Assembly (NCBI GenBank): GCA_022575985.1
Contig: JAKSXM010000007.1
Span: 56,078,501 to 56,142,500, forward strand
Length of the DNA: 64,000 nucleotides
From: Anagrus nilaparvatae
Taxonomy: Eukaryota; Arthropoda; Insecta; Hymenoptera; Mymaridae
Reading direction: 5' to 3'
A program made the position numbers and the translations under genes. Shown here piece after piece: positions 47,595-60,052 of this stretch. Under the pieces are notes generated by a model. The model worked only from the letters and a program-made list of their open reading frames with translations, ran no database searches and had not been told where the DNA came from. Positions within the stretch are counted from its first letter, which is position 1. Every line of letters starts with the position of its first letter.

Positions 47595-48198
47595 AAGGGG
47601 AGTGTCAACTGTTTGGAATGCTGGTTTGTTTCTAACATTCAGGATGAGTTTCGGTAGTTGAAAAAGCATCCCTAATACCTTCAGTTTACCTGAATGGGTC
47701 TCTTGGGTTTACAAATGTAGTTTTCCATGCTATAAGATTAAATTTTTAGACTAATTTCTAAAAAACATTTCTATCTAATAAGTGAACCAAATACCTTCTG
47801 TTTGGTCTTATTTTTCTTGATCTCATCGTAAACTATATATTTTTAAATGCCTATCCGTGACATCCAATAAACTAAATACAAATTTTTTGTTAAAATATTG
47901 CCAATTTTCGGTTTTTGACTAAAATAGATTTTATAAGTCTTAAAAGTATTAATTGTAATTTTGGCATAAAACTTTAAACCTTTAACCAAAAAAAAAAAAA
48001 AAAAAACCGGAAAGTTAATAAGTGTAGCAATGTTTTTTAGAAAATAGGGTCAAAACCCCTTACTTAATGCACAGAAATCTAAATTTGTTAGCTGTAGAGG
48101 CCCATACAGGTAAACTAAAGGTACAGGGGATTTTTTTTCAACTATCACAACCTGCCCTGAAAATAGGAAACAAATCGGCCTCCCAAACAGTTCCCCTT
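47595..48198. mobile_element. MITE of about 600 bp with AAGGGGA ends
   Basis: The left end AAGGGGAGTGTCAACTGTTTGG-like and the right end CCAAACAGTTCCCCTT are imperfect complements. Further complementary blocks lie inside: TTTACCTGAATGGG against CCCATACAGGTAAA, and GTAGTTGAAAAA against TTTTTCAACTATC. No ORF. Confidence 0.65.
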
Positions 48199-48545
48199 GT
48201 AAATTCATATCTATATTTTTAAACTTATTATTTTTTACTTCATTTACATTACGTTGATTAATAAGGCCTGGATAATTAGAATACCTTTTAACCTAAGTAG
48301 ATCATATAATAAATAAAATAAACTTAATTTTAATTAATTTAATAAAAATAATCTTTATTTTTAGTTACAAAAGATTCAAATTTTTAATAAAATAATGCTG
48401 AGCACATTGATGTACGTGTTAATAGGATAAATATACATAATTTAAGTACAGCATAGTTCAGAGAATTATAAACTTGTAGAAAAGCTATAGTACCTGTTAA
48501 AGTAGTTTAAATGATGTTAATTTTATTAATGTTAAGTGTAAATAA
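48199..48545. other. AT-rich spacer
   Basis: No feature recognised. Confidence 0.4.
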
Positions 48546-49943
48546 AATATTTTAGTATACATCACTTTAACGTTCTAACGTTTTAAATCTATCATTATCT
48601 GATAATGTAAATTTTACGATTGTACTAAATATTATTTTGTTATTATTTTTACTACTTAAATTATATGCTTTTTGCGTTATCAGTGATTAGAATTGACAAA
48701 CATTCGAAGCAAATGTATGCTTTTGGCCATACAATATGTTTTTCAATATGTCTCAGGTTTTATTTAACGGAAAAAAGTTTCTTTGTTGTAAATATTCGAA
48801 TAGCCAGGAAAAAATTCGACAATTTAAAAAAAAAAAATTTTTATTTTAGACCGAAAAATAAGCGAGTTATCGTTATTTAAAGTTAGAATACTGTATAATG
48901 ACCCTAAAACTGGGATTTTTTGAAAAAATTTTTTAAAAAATCTTAAAATGATGATAACTTGCTTATTTTTCATTCAAAAATAAAAATTTTTTTTTTAAAA
49001 TCAGCTCATTTTTCCCTGGCTATTCGAATATTGAAGAAGAAAAATTTTTTGATTGACCCCTTAACCACTTATTGGCCAATATTGGTCCAATTTTTACACA
49101 TTTTCAGAATCTTATATCTACGAACAGAAGCCAATACCATCGCTCAAATTTTTAGAGAATTTTTTTTAATATCAAAAGAAACTTTCCTGAAATTTTCAGC
49201 CCTTAAAGTGCTCAGAGAAAAATTTTGCAGGCGATTAAAGTTGTTAAAAAATCGATATTTTCGGAAACAGCAAACTTTTAATTGCTTATATCTCCGGTCC
49301 CTGATAAGCTTTTTTAATGTTTAAGGTCTCATTTGAAAGGTCTTTGCTAGACGCTTTTAATAAGACCAACCGGAGCTAAATGGCTGAAATTTTGGCTGGC
49401 TGAGTTTTTTATTACTTCAAACCACCCCTGAAAATCATGGGTGCGCACACTTTTGTATGAAAAGTAATGGATATGCCCTAATATTTTTTTCAAATTTATT
49501 ATTATTTATTCACCCTATCATTCCTGCATTTTTTGATCTTGAAGTGGTTCTAAAAATGCCTGAAAATGTTTTTCTGTTAAAATAATATGCAATGGTTGCA
49601 TGATTAATAAGTTTTTCTTTGGCATTTTACGAGTAAAAGCTAAGAAATTAAAACAAATAAATGGCACCAACAGGCGACCAGGGAAATTTCAAATCGACAG
49701 TACTTAAAATTTTGTTTACTCTAAATAAAACCTGAGACATATTGAAAAACATATTGTATGGCCAAAAGCATACATTTGCTTCGAATGTTTGTCAATTCTA
49801 ATCACTGATAACGCAAAAAGCATATAATTTAAGTAGTAAAAATAATAACAAAATAATATTTAGTACAAATCGTAAAATTTACATTATCAGATAATGATAG
49901 ATTTAAAACGTTAGAACGTTAAAGTGATGTATACTAAAATATT
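48546..49943. repeat. Inverted repeat with 220-bp near-identical arms
   Basis: Arm 48546-48765 (AATATTTTAGTATACATCAC to CTCAGGTTTTATTT) is almost exactly complementary to 49723-49943. The 960-bp interior has an ORF at 48959-49324 with no recognisable domain. A block TTTTTATTACTTCAAACCAC plus GTGCGCACACTTTT occurs both inside (49408-49482) and just outside the right arm (49950-50035), so the structure is composite. No clear TIR or duplication. Confidence 0.75.
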
Positions 49944-50039
49944 ACGTTTTTTATTACTTCAAACCACCCCTGAAAATTTGAGCCCAATCGGAGTCATCGG
50001 TGCGCACACTTTTCTATGAAAAGTAATGGATATGCCCAT

Positions 50040-52079
50040 TAATAATTCAAAAATTCATAAAATGCGTACTAAAAATAATTTTTTCGCTCATTATTTTTGT
50101 GGAATAACATTTTCTCTGTGTAAAAATACTTTTTCAAGCTTTTTCTATTTTTTTAAAATTTAAATTCACGAATTGAGAAGCTCGATTGATAGCTATTTGA
50201 CCCCTAATTCAATTAAATTTTAAACTAACAATAAGTAAATTAATTTATAAAAGGAAATAATTTTTGAATTTATTTTAATGAAAAATTTAAAAAAAATTAT
50301 AACTCTCATCTAAAAAGTAAATAAAAAAAGGGTTTCCATTTAAGAACTTAATTTGATATTTTAAACTGACTCATTTAAACTTACAATTAGATAAAATTTA
50401 ATTAAATAATCCCTAAAAAAAAACCACTTTCTTTTAATTATTTGAAGTAATAATATGTTTGTTTAATCGTTACATTTAAGCAAAATTTGACCCATTTTTG
50501 TATAGTTACATTCCCTTTTTAATTAACATTTTTTTTTATACTAAAAAATCAAGGAATTTTAATTTATCTAAAAATTTTTTAATGTTTTAAATTAAATAAC
50601 ATTGTTTCAAGTAACAAATAAATTTTTTAGTTATAGATTAACTATATTTCTTACCAGAAAGAAAATGTATAAATAAAATTTAAAAAAACAATTTTTCAAT
50701 TTAATTTCGTTCAACAATGCGTTCATGAAAAATCGACAGATGTGTTTCACTCAATGCACGAAATTTCGTTTCTTTAAGAAAATAAATGGGACGCAAACAC
50801 CCGCATTAACTTACGATGGACGATCTATTTTTTCTTCTTTTTTTTCTATCGACAAAAACCATTTTACCAACTTGTAAAAACGTACGCAAACGAGCATGCA
50901 ATATATATGTTTTAGTGTATAACATAGTTATATTTACAATAGAATTTTAAATTTATGCATCTTCGTCTCTTTATTCGCCAGATATATATATACTTTTGCA
51001 TAGCTCATCTGGTATTCGTGATCGTAAAGCTGATGACGCTTTCTAAGAAAAATTTATCTGTATAAAAATGTGGTAACTTTTACTGAAATTCAAGCTTTTT
51101 TTATTATTATTATTACATTTTTTTTATAATGCAACCAAACATAATAGCGTATAGTCACCGAAAGAAATGAGTTTACAACGTGCGGAAATCGTTAACTCTT
51201 TTTTTTTTTGCTGTTTTTTCAATAAAAATAAGATTATATATTTTTGCGTTTATATATAGGTATTTATGTATATATTTGAAATTGAGTGAAAAATATCTAG
51301 GTATAAATTGCTGATAACGCAGTTTACAAAACTTATGTTCCTTAGGAACTTTTTTACTATGCACGTATAATAACTGAATTTTTGCCATCTTATCATTACG
51401 TTTTTGCATATATATAAGTTCTATATAGTTTTATGTCTTAAAAGTTCATCGATATGCTTACATTTGCATATTTAAAGTAAAGCTTTTTTTACATTATATT
51501 TTATATGTTTAACAAAATACAAAAAAAAAAGAAATGCGACAAATTTGAGTAAACCTAGAAAAAATGAATAAAATTAATTTTCTTTGATTTTTTAAAAATT
51601 GAATTTTAGTTTTTTTCAGTGTACATGTGAGTTAATTGCGTTATTTGTTACAGTTACAAAGCTAAACTTAACACATTTTTTTTTCAAACTTTTAAAATTT
51701 ATAATTGCGAATGGTTTATCCGGTTTTTTCTGTCAAATAAATTAAAATATTAAATAAATTAAACTAAACTTTGTAAAGCATGTTTCACGTGATGTGGATT
51801 TCCTCGGGAGATATATAAATACAATTATTGATAAAACTAATAAAATAAATTTTTCTTGTTTACTTTAAATTTCCCTAAAGTTTAAAAAATATAATACGTG
51901 CCATGTCGCACCTGAATTTTTATATAAGCTTAGATATAATAATAATTGTAGACCTAAAATTTATTATATTCGTTTTATCATAAAATTAATTATTATTTAA
52001 AGGATTGATATTCCTAGAGCTTTTTAACATGAAATATGTTTATAGGGAGGGGTCTCCTGGAAAACTGAAAATCAAGGGC
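50040..52079. other. AT-rich DNA, no gene recognised
   Basis: Low complexity; the 78-codon minus ORF at 51173-51409 is not convincing. No splice-bounded WD40 exon found. Confidence 0.5.
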
Positions 52080-52400
52080 GGGTCGAGGAGCAGGTCAAAA
52101 GTGTCCGATTTAGGGTAGGGGGGGTCAAATGGGACTTAGAATAATTTCAATTTCGGGACTTAGAATAATTCAAGTTTAGGGACTAAAATAATTTTAATTT
52201 AAAGATTTGGAATAATCCGGGTTCAGGGACTTAGAATAATCTTTATTTATGGACTTAGAATAACTCATTTTTAGGAACTTTTAACAATTCAGGTTCAGGG
52301 ACTTGTAATTATTTAAATTTAGGGACTTGTAATAATTCAGGTGAACGGACTTAGAATAATACGCGTTTAGGGAATCAGAATAGTTTGGGTTTAGAATCTT
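52080..52400 (+). repeat. Minisatellite, about 30-bp unit 'gggacttagaataatt...'
   Basis: About ten imperfect units such as GGGACTTAGAATAATTC, each about 28-32 bp, after a G-rich lead-in (GGGGGGGTCAAATGGGACTT). The same lead-in and unit appear at 1185-1320 and 4518-4600. Confidence 0.85.
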
Positions 52401-52690
52401 AACATCTAGTAAAGGTGATAATTATAAATTATAAAAATAGCAAATTTTATTGTAATGCTGCAAAAAATTTATTCATTAAACCTAGCCTTCAGCTGTAAGT
52501 AAATATGTTCCATGCATTTTGGTTGTGTTTACAAAAACTGGTTATAAGTTTTTTTTAACTTATAACAATAATGGTTCTTAATTTTATGAAACTTTTCAAA
52601 ACTGCCAAGATATTTTCTAGACTCAGAAAAACTTATCTTTTTATTTCATAAAATATATTTATGTATTTTTTTTTAAATTAACTTTATAGC
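52401..52690. other. Spacer before the long-TIR element
   Basis: AT-rich, no feature. Confidence 0.4.
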
Positions 52691-53560
52691 GGAAGCAAAT
52701 AAGACTGAAAAGTCGATGAATAGTGATGTAAAAGCGGAGCCAGGTTTTTTTATATTTTCTGATAGTTTTTATAGTACTTAGTAACAAGGTATGTTTTTTG
52801 TAGATTTTAAGCTTCCGCTTCCCCCCAAAAATGGCCAAAAACTGTTTTTTTAAGAATTTTTCAAAAATTTCTTGACTATTTTTAAAATATCTCTGGCTAA
52901 AGTCATCGTAAAAAAAAAAAAAAAATGAAAAATTTTCGTTATTGAGTGTACAATAGAACTATGGTGGTAGGGCTGCATTAAAAGTAGTTTCTAACCTCCA
53001 AAAATTGATTTGACCAATTTTATTATTTTTTTTACTAAAAATGTAATAAATCCTGAATAAATCCTTGGATTTTTATAAAAATTGGTGGAAATGCGTATTT
53101 TACGTATGCTATCAACTGGTAAAATTTTTAAAAAAAAATTTGAAGTTTTACGGCCACAATTGGCAAAAATCGCCAAATTTTGAAATTAGCGCCATTTTAT
53201 GAGAGAATATTATAAATTAATTTTTTTTTTTTTAAACGATAGCTTTTTATATGTACTTTAACCTGAATGTACTTTAGGTTATGCTAATTAAATATTTGTG
53301 CCCATTTTAGGGCATTAATGTGAAAAAAAAAATCAAAATTTTTATTTTTTTCACATTCTGCTGCATATTGTATACTTTTTATACAATTTTTTAATATTTT
53401 GTATTAAAAAAAATGAAAATTAGAGTTAGCCATCAGAACTAATGAAAAATAACCTAACCTAACCTCAAAAACCACTTTTAATGAACTTATATAACTATAA
53501 ATATCAGAATACTTTCAATAATTATTAATAATGATAATTATAATTATTATTATATTATAT
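52691..53560 (+). repeat. Left inverted arm of the long-TIR element
   Basis: Pairs with 55285-56153. The inner limit is blurred by (AT)-rich sequence. Contains AACCTAACCTAACCTC at about 53452-53467. Confidence 0.85.
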
Positions 53561-53832
53561 AAATATGTATATAAATATATATATAAATATATATATATAA
53601 ATATATAAATGAATATATTTAAGTTTTTACAATTAATAATAAGTATTATATTATTTATAGTATATAGTTTTATATATATATAATATAAAGATTTATAATT
53701 AATATTAATTATTTTAATAAATAATAATAATTATTAAAAATTTTTAAAAAAAGTTTGGTTTGTTCGATACGGTTTGATACAACTTTCCCCTATTTTTTCT
53801 TTGAGCATATATTCTGCTTTTAGTATTCGTAA

Positions 53833-54972
53833 CCTAACCCTTTAAGCAATGGTTCAAATAAGGAATCATTAATAAAATTGTTATCTACAATTTTTGCAAG
53901 CTTAAATATTGCGCATAAAATTTGTATAGATGATGCTGATGTTGAAATAGTCACGACAGCTATAAATTTGAAAACACCATCCAAAGTAATAGTAATAATT
54001 GGAGAAGACACCGATATTTTAGTAATTTTGACAAGCTTAGCATCTGAAAAGAAAGAGAAAATATACTTTAAAAGAGAAGCTGGTAAAAGACATTCAAGTT
54101 TTCTATATTATTCACAAGACTCATTTAAATTTAAGGATTTGGTAAAGTATATATTATTTATACATGCTTTTTCTGGTTCAGATACAACATCTTCTTTCTT
54201 CAATCACGGAAAAAAAACAGTATTAGATGTTATCAAGAAAAACGTAAATGAACTCTCCAAAAAAATGCTAGATTTCTATGATGGAACTAGTTCAAAAGAA
54301 ACGTTGGAATTAGCTGGTAAAATATGTTGCAGGCCTCTTTATGGCTTTCAACCATTAGAACAAATTCCATTAAACGCAATGAGGTTAACTGTTTTTCGTA
54401 AAACAATTCATAAGAAGAATAGGAAAGATGCATGTAAACTGTCTATACTGCCACTAACAAGTCACGCTCTGTATCAGCATTCTTTGAGAGTATATTATCA
54501 AGTCCAAACCTGGCTTGGCAGGAATGACTTGAACCCATTAGAATTTGGCTGGAAAATGTCTGAGAGCGGCTTACTGCCAATCACTACTACTGAACCACCT
54601 TTGCCTGATGAGTTAATGGAAAAAATTAATTGTGCATTCAGAAAAGGATGTTCTACAAATATTTGTTCATGTAGATCAAAAGGGAAAAACTGCAGCTCTC
54701 TATGTCGCTATTGCAACGGCAAAAATTGTTCTAATATTTCTACAGAGGTAATAGAAGATGATATGGAAGAAACTGCTAGCAATGAAAATGAAGAACAAGA
54801 GAGTGTAGAAGTTGACAGTAATGATAATGAAGATGAAGCTTATAGCAGTACTGACAATTTTCAAAGTGATTCAAGCACAAATACTTTTGATGATTCTGAT
54901 TTGGATATAGTTAATTACAGCATGCAAGATTGTGTAACCGTAATAGAGGAGGATAACTATGATTCTGACTAA
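53833..54972 (+). CDS. XPG/FEN-like nuclease core with Cys-rich tail, N-terminally incomplete
   Basis: The frame is open from the codon after the TAA at 53830-53832 to the stop at 54970-54972; the first usable codon is not ATG (a TTG at 53878), so the N-terminus is missing or on an unseen upstream exon. Seen: DDADVEIVTTAINL, then IVIIGEDTDILVIL, acidic residues as in XPG-I/PIN nucleases; HAFSGSDTTSSFFNHGKK resembles their helix-two-turn-helix (GxDTT...G.GKKTA). After a middle domain (LPLTSHALYQHSLRVYYQVQ, WLGRND, GW) comes a Cys-rich block C-x4-C-x-C...C-x3-C-x2-C...C, about residues 268-300 from the TTG. An acidic Asp/Glu/Ser tail ends in DNYDSD. Similar proteins occur in multicopy in arthropod genomes; function unproven. 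Nuclease assignment is inference from motif pattern. Confidence 0.65.
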   Translation, partial: PNPLSNGSNKESLIKLLSTIFASLNIAHKICIDDADVEIVTTAINLKTPSKVIVIIGEDTDILVILTSLASEKKEKIYFKREAGKRHSSFLYYSQDSFKFKDLVKYILFIHAFSGSDTTSSFFNHGKKTVLDVIKKNVNELSKKMLDFYDGTSSKETLELAGKICCRPLYGFQPLEQIPLNAMRLTVFRKTIHKKNRKDACKLSILPLTSHALYQHSLRVYYQVQTWLGRNDLNPLEFGWKMSESGLLPITTTEPPLPDELMEKINCAFRKGCSTNICSCRSKGKNCSSLCRYCNGKNCSNISTEVIEDDMEETASNENEEQESVEVDSNDNEDEAYSSTDNFQSDSSTNTFDDSDLDIVNYSMQDCVTVIEEDNYDSD

Positions 54973-55284
54973 AAAAATTTTCAATAATATTTAATTTTAA
55001 AATGTAATTTTATATTTTGCTTCAATTTATAAATTTCTAAAAACTGTGTAATCAATTTTTATATAAAAAATAACATTAAAATATAATAAATAAAATTTTA
55101 TTTAACATTTAGTTCAAATATTTATTTTTATTTACATAAGTTCATTAAAAGTCATTTTTCAGGTTAGTTTAGCTCATTTTTTATAAGTAAGTATATATAT
55201 ATATATATATATATATCATAAATAAATAATAATTATTATTAATTACAAAAATTTAAATTATATAGATAAATTTATATTATATAT

Positions 55285-56153
55285 ATATATTATAAATAAT
55301 ATAATAATGATTATAATTATCATTATTAATAATTATTAAAACTATCTTGAGATTTATAGTTATATAAGTTCATTAAAAGTGGTTTTTGAGGTTAGGTTAG
55401 GTCATTTTTCATTAGATCTGATGGGTAACTCTAATTTTCATTTTTTTTAATACAAAATATTAAAAAATTGTATAAAAAGTATACAATATGCAGCAGAATG
55501 TGAAAAAAATAAAAATTTTGATTTTTTTTTTTCACATTATTGCCCTAAAATGGGCACAAATATTTAATTAGCATAACCTAAAGTACATTCAGGTTAAAGT
55601 ACATATAAAAAGCTATCGTTTAAAAAAAAAAAAATTAATTTATAATATTCTCTCATAAAATGGCGCTAATTTCAAAATTTGGCGATTTTTGCCAATTGTG
55701 GCCGTAAAACTTCAAATTTTTTTTTAAAAATTTTACCAGTTGATAGTATACGTAAAATACGCATTTCCACCAATTTTTATAAAAATCCAAGGATTTATTC
55801 AGGATTTATTACATTTTTAGTAAAAAAAATAATAAAATTGGTCAAATCAATTTTTGGAGGTTAGAAACTACTTTTAATGCAGCCCTACCACCATAGTTCT
55901 ATTGTACACTCAATAACGAAAATTTTCCATTTTTTTTTTTTTTTACGATGATTTTAGCCAGAGATATTTTAAAAATAGTCAAGAAATTTTTTAAAAATTC
56001 TTAAAAAAACAGTTTTTGGCCATTTTTGGGGGGAAGCGGAAGCTTAAAATCTACAAAAAATATACCTTGTTACTAAGTACTATAAAAACTATCAGAAAAT
56101 ATAAAAAAACCTGGCTCCGCTTTTACATCACTATTAAATCCTTATTTGCTTCC
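55285..56153 (-). repeat. Right inverted arm of the long-TIR element
   Basis: Reverse complement of 52691-53560. An (AT)n run at 55192-55215 lies just inside it. Confidence 0.85.
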
Positions 56154-59100
56154 ACTATTATGACTTTTAAAACCACATAATAATGAAGTGAATTGTTTCC
56201 TCCCTAGAATGTCTGCATTAAGTTAATTTAAATTTTATTTATTTTCTTATATCAAGGTACACTTTTTTAGCTTCAGAATATTATAATTTTCTTTTTCATT
56301 ATTTAAAAACAAAAATTAATTATTTCTTAGCTTATATATTAAATTTCTTTAAAGTATCAAATATACTTTCTTGCTCATAATAATGTTTACTTTTATATAA
56401 ACGAAAGATGAATTTTGAAAATTAGAAGTTGACATTTAATTTGGTTGAATAAACTTGTTAACAAGAGTTTTTACTTGATTTTCAAAGAGAACAAAAGCAT
56501 ACGATATATAACTTTGATTCTAAGTGAACTCAATGTTTTCTTTGAATATGAAAGACATCTTATTTCATCATCATGCTTTATTATAAACTATTAGAAACTT
56601 TACGCTATGTTATATGCAAATAATATATCTTCAAGTTTTAAATGTACATCAGGTGCGTTTAGAAAATTTAGTAATTGTTCCGAGGCTTTTCAAAACTATA
56701 TACTTTTAAACGAAAAATAAATGAACATTATATAAAAGATAATAAAATCTTGTAAAAGTATATGAGTAAATCCCTGTGAAAAGTTTGTTTTTACATAATG
56801 TTACACAACTTACAAGATGTTGCTACTTTAACTGATGTCTGCTTAAAACTTTTGAAATTAACATGCAATCATAAAATATACTTTAGTCAAATCAAGAAAA
56901 CGAAGGTGGAGGTGGTGCAATAAAAATGATAAAAGATCTACTGCAATAAAAAAAAATTCTGGTAATCGAAGAAATTAGGTTAAATTTTAACAAAAAAATA
57001 AAATTTACATATTTTCTGCAAATTAATGACTATGAGGGCTGTGTGTGGATTTTTTGAATTTTGAGTATCATAAAAGAGTTTAATTTTTGCAAGCAGTATT
57101 AGTAAGTAATCTAGTCTGTTAAAATTTTAAAAATCTTGTTTCATCAAAATGAATCCGAAAAATTCTTAGCCTACGCAATAATAATTGTATTACACTACCA
57201 AATGAGTCATTTAAACTTAAATGCATTTTTATCATTTTTTTTTAATATTTCAGAAGAGAAAACATTAAATTATAAAAAAAAAAAAAAATTTTTTAAAAGC
57301 ATTATTTAAGTAAAAAAAAAAAATATGAATCTCAGAAAACCAAGTTCAATTTTGCAAGCTTAAAGTCTCCTTTTTTTCTTGATGAGATATCCAAGATTTC
57401 TTTTGTTCCATTCTTTTGTTATAAAAGGAATATACATTTATATATATTTTTTCTTCTTCTGAATGTTCGTTAAAACATTGTGCAATATAGTCTTTGGAAA
57501 TCCAAATGAAAACAGTCAATCCAAATTTAATACAATAGTTTGTACTTACTTCTTCTTCTTTTTTTTGCCTATAATAGTATTTTTCTTATCTTTTTTTTTA
57601 ATGCTGTATTTGAGGCTTTAGTTAATTTCCCATCATTTATCGTTTTAGCATTCTATATATATCTTTGAAACTTTTGTCTTTCTATGATATAATTTTGAAT
57701 CACTGAAATAATCCTTAAGTATTATTGTTCTAAAAATAATATCTTTTTTTTTTTAAATTCATTTAATAAATTAAACTAGTGTGAAATCGTATAAAAAAAG
57801 TTAAATATTTATGTTATGTACTGTCAGAAAATAGTTTTCGATATTATTATTATTTTTTTTTTCTATAGAATAGAATAAAGTTTTATTATAATCCTATATA
57901 ATACTTTTATTTTTAATTCAAAGATATATGTTATAACAGAAGTTATATTTACACTTGGTTGAACAATCGTTTGTTAAAATAACACTTAACTTGAGTAAAA
58001 ACTTATGCAGTTTATGTATGTACATTTAATTTAAAGACTATATTTTCTTTTATTTTCTATTTTATTTATATCTAATGAATTAAATTTTTTTCTTTTCTTT
58101 TATTTTTGACTCAATGATTCTGACATTTATGTATCAGTATATGGTCAGATTCTTCTAATTTGAATAGTGCTCAAATTTTTGTTGGTTTTTTAAGCAGTTT
58201 CAAATCATACATAATTGAAAAAATTTATAGTTTGATTTTGGTGTAAAAACCAAAATGTACGTTAAATGTTTATAATAACTAAGTATTGGGTATACCACAT
58301 AAAAAATACGAAATATTATTTGAATTTTATGTCCAGATCTGCTGATTTTATATTTCACATTTATTACCTGTAATAAATGTTATTTTTTAGTTCCTAATGC
58401 CAAACGGTTCTTACGATAAGTCCCTAAAATAGGATTATTTTAAGTAATTAAATGGAAATTAATTTAAGTACATCACCCTATAAGCATATTCCATTTGATA
58501 ATGCTTTAAATTTGATGTAAATGTTTATATATAATAATTATAATAATAATTCTTATATTATATAATAATTCATATTTTACCAACAAAATAATATCACACC
58601 AATTTTCTTATGGTCTCGTCACTAAAATACTTACCTCTGAAGATATTTCAGTCTAAAAAATATATTTTACAAAATTCTGATAAAATTAGCTAGAACAATC
58701 CATATAAAATACATATATCTATTAATTTTTCATGAGTCAAATTCATTCCAGAAATTGTTTTTAGATTAATGTCGTGTAAAGTTTATTGTTACTGAGCAAC
58801 ATAGTGTATAATGGCTAAAATAATCAAAATGCGAATATCTACAAATTCTATTGATTTACTCGTGATGATGTAGATGATAACTTGAAATATAAAAAATATT
58901 AAATTAATATAAAAAAATTATATTGAATTATAAAAAAGCTAAGGTTTCTTTATTTCACAATCCCAAACGACCTAAACTAATTTAGTATTTTATATTTACA
59001 ATACCTTCGGGGAAAGTTCGCACCACCACAAATATGAAACTATTATTGATTATGCATGACTGTCAATATTTTCAGGTTTTGCGGATTTACATATTTGATG

Positions 59101-60016
59101 ATTAGTTATTTAATGGAGGAAGTTTAGTGTTTGTATGATTTTATTTATAACTCTGGAGAACGCTAACTCTTTTTTATGTTTTTAGATTATATTGAATATC
59201 TTCATTATTAAATATATTTGATTTGTTATCCTGGCTTTTCTAAAAAGTTAAAAAGAATTTTATTCGTGAGACTTAATATCGATTTTTTTTCGTTGTTCAC
59301 CCAATAATATGCATGCTGACTTGTATGAATTTTTGTGTGTAAAATTTAAGGTATTGAAGTGAAAAATTGTTCTGGAAATTTGGTTATAATTTTTAAAAAG
59401 ATAGTTTTTTTGTTACCTATTTGGTAATTAAGTAACAATTTATATGGTATATTATTCAACTTATCTTTAAACACACTCTTGAACACAAATAACTGTACAG
59501 TATATGTGTGCATATTATTGTGAGAAATATTCAAATAGATAAACAAAAGACTAAAGTTTTAATCTATGCATACAGACATTTAATATATGCTCATATATAT
59601 CTACTTACTATATTTATATGTTTAATTTATAGAGAAATAAATATTTACCCACATGATAGCATATTATTTAATATTAATTGGATTATATTATTTTGTTATC
59701 ATCAGAATTTTCAAATATATGTCTTAATTCATTTTAAATTTTAATCTTTATATCAGGAATGTATTATATTTTTGACAATCTTATTTTTAAAAAAATTTTT
59801 GCAATTAGCTATAAAGTTCATAATTAGTACATTAGGACGATTATTGTTAAAATAAGCCTACCCGTATTGTCCAAAAGTTGAAGGGATGAAGAAGTACGTA
59901 AATTGCAACTTTATTAAAATAAGCTCCTGAAAAATTTATAAATGTGAGTCTACACAGAAATAATTATAATGTTACAATATATTAAAATGTTTTTAATTTT
60001 AGTTAAATTATAATAC
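56154..60016. other. AT-rich DNA, no gene recognised
   Basis: Long low-complexity stretch. A TACTTTAGTCAAATCAAG segment followed by GGTGGAGGTGG at 56880-56922 could be a decayed single family A end. No splice-bounded exon recognised; ORFs at 59346-59744 overlap on both strands and look random. Confidence 0.5.
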
Positions 60017-60052
60017 AGACCTGATGATAGGAATTTATTCTTGAAACTAGTC
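60017..60052 (+). ncRNA. Hammerhead-ribozyme-like core
   Basis: AGAC, then CTGATGA, hairpin AGGAA-TTTA-TTCTT, GAAAC, TA, GTCT. This has the invariant CUGAUGA and GAAA, a five-pair stem II (one G-T), a minimal stem III (AC/GT around TA) and a cleavage-type GTC. AGAC and GTCT could instead pair with each other, so the fold is not settled. Resembles minimal hammerheads of Penelope-like elements; activity unknown. Confidence 0.35.

Larger units (their letters stand above)
52691..56153. mobile_element. 3.46-kb element with about 870-bp inverted arms enclosing one ORF
   Basis: The left arm runs from GGAAGCAAATAAG (52691) to about 53560; the right arm from about 55285 to its complement at 56141-56153. 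Arms are nearly identical: the same 61-codon reading frame occurs at 52991-53176 (minus) and 55679-55864 (plus) with the same translation. Outermost sequence differs by a short indel (52704-52719 against the right side). Both arms carry CCTAACCTAACCTC. Between the arms, AT-rich DNA flanks an XPG-like ORF. I could not identify a target duplication. Confidence 0.85.

Noticed and set aside
48959..49324. 121-codon ORF as a gene
   Set aside because: Phe/Leu/Ile/Lys-rich translation of AT-rich DNA inside an inverted repeat; no motif recognised.
51031..51055. Another CTGATGA...GAAA hammerhead-like core
   Set aside because: No hairpin can form between the two boxes.
52991..53176. 61-codon ORF as a gene (and its twin at 55679-55864)
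   Set aside because: Identical because it lies in the inverted arms; composition is that of AT-rich non-coding DNA.
53452..53467. Telomere array from CCTAACCTAACC
   Set aside because: Only two or three units; not an array.
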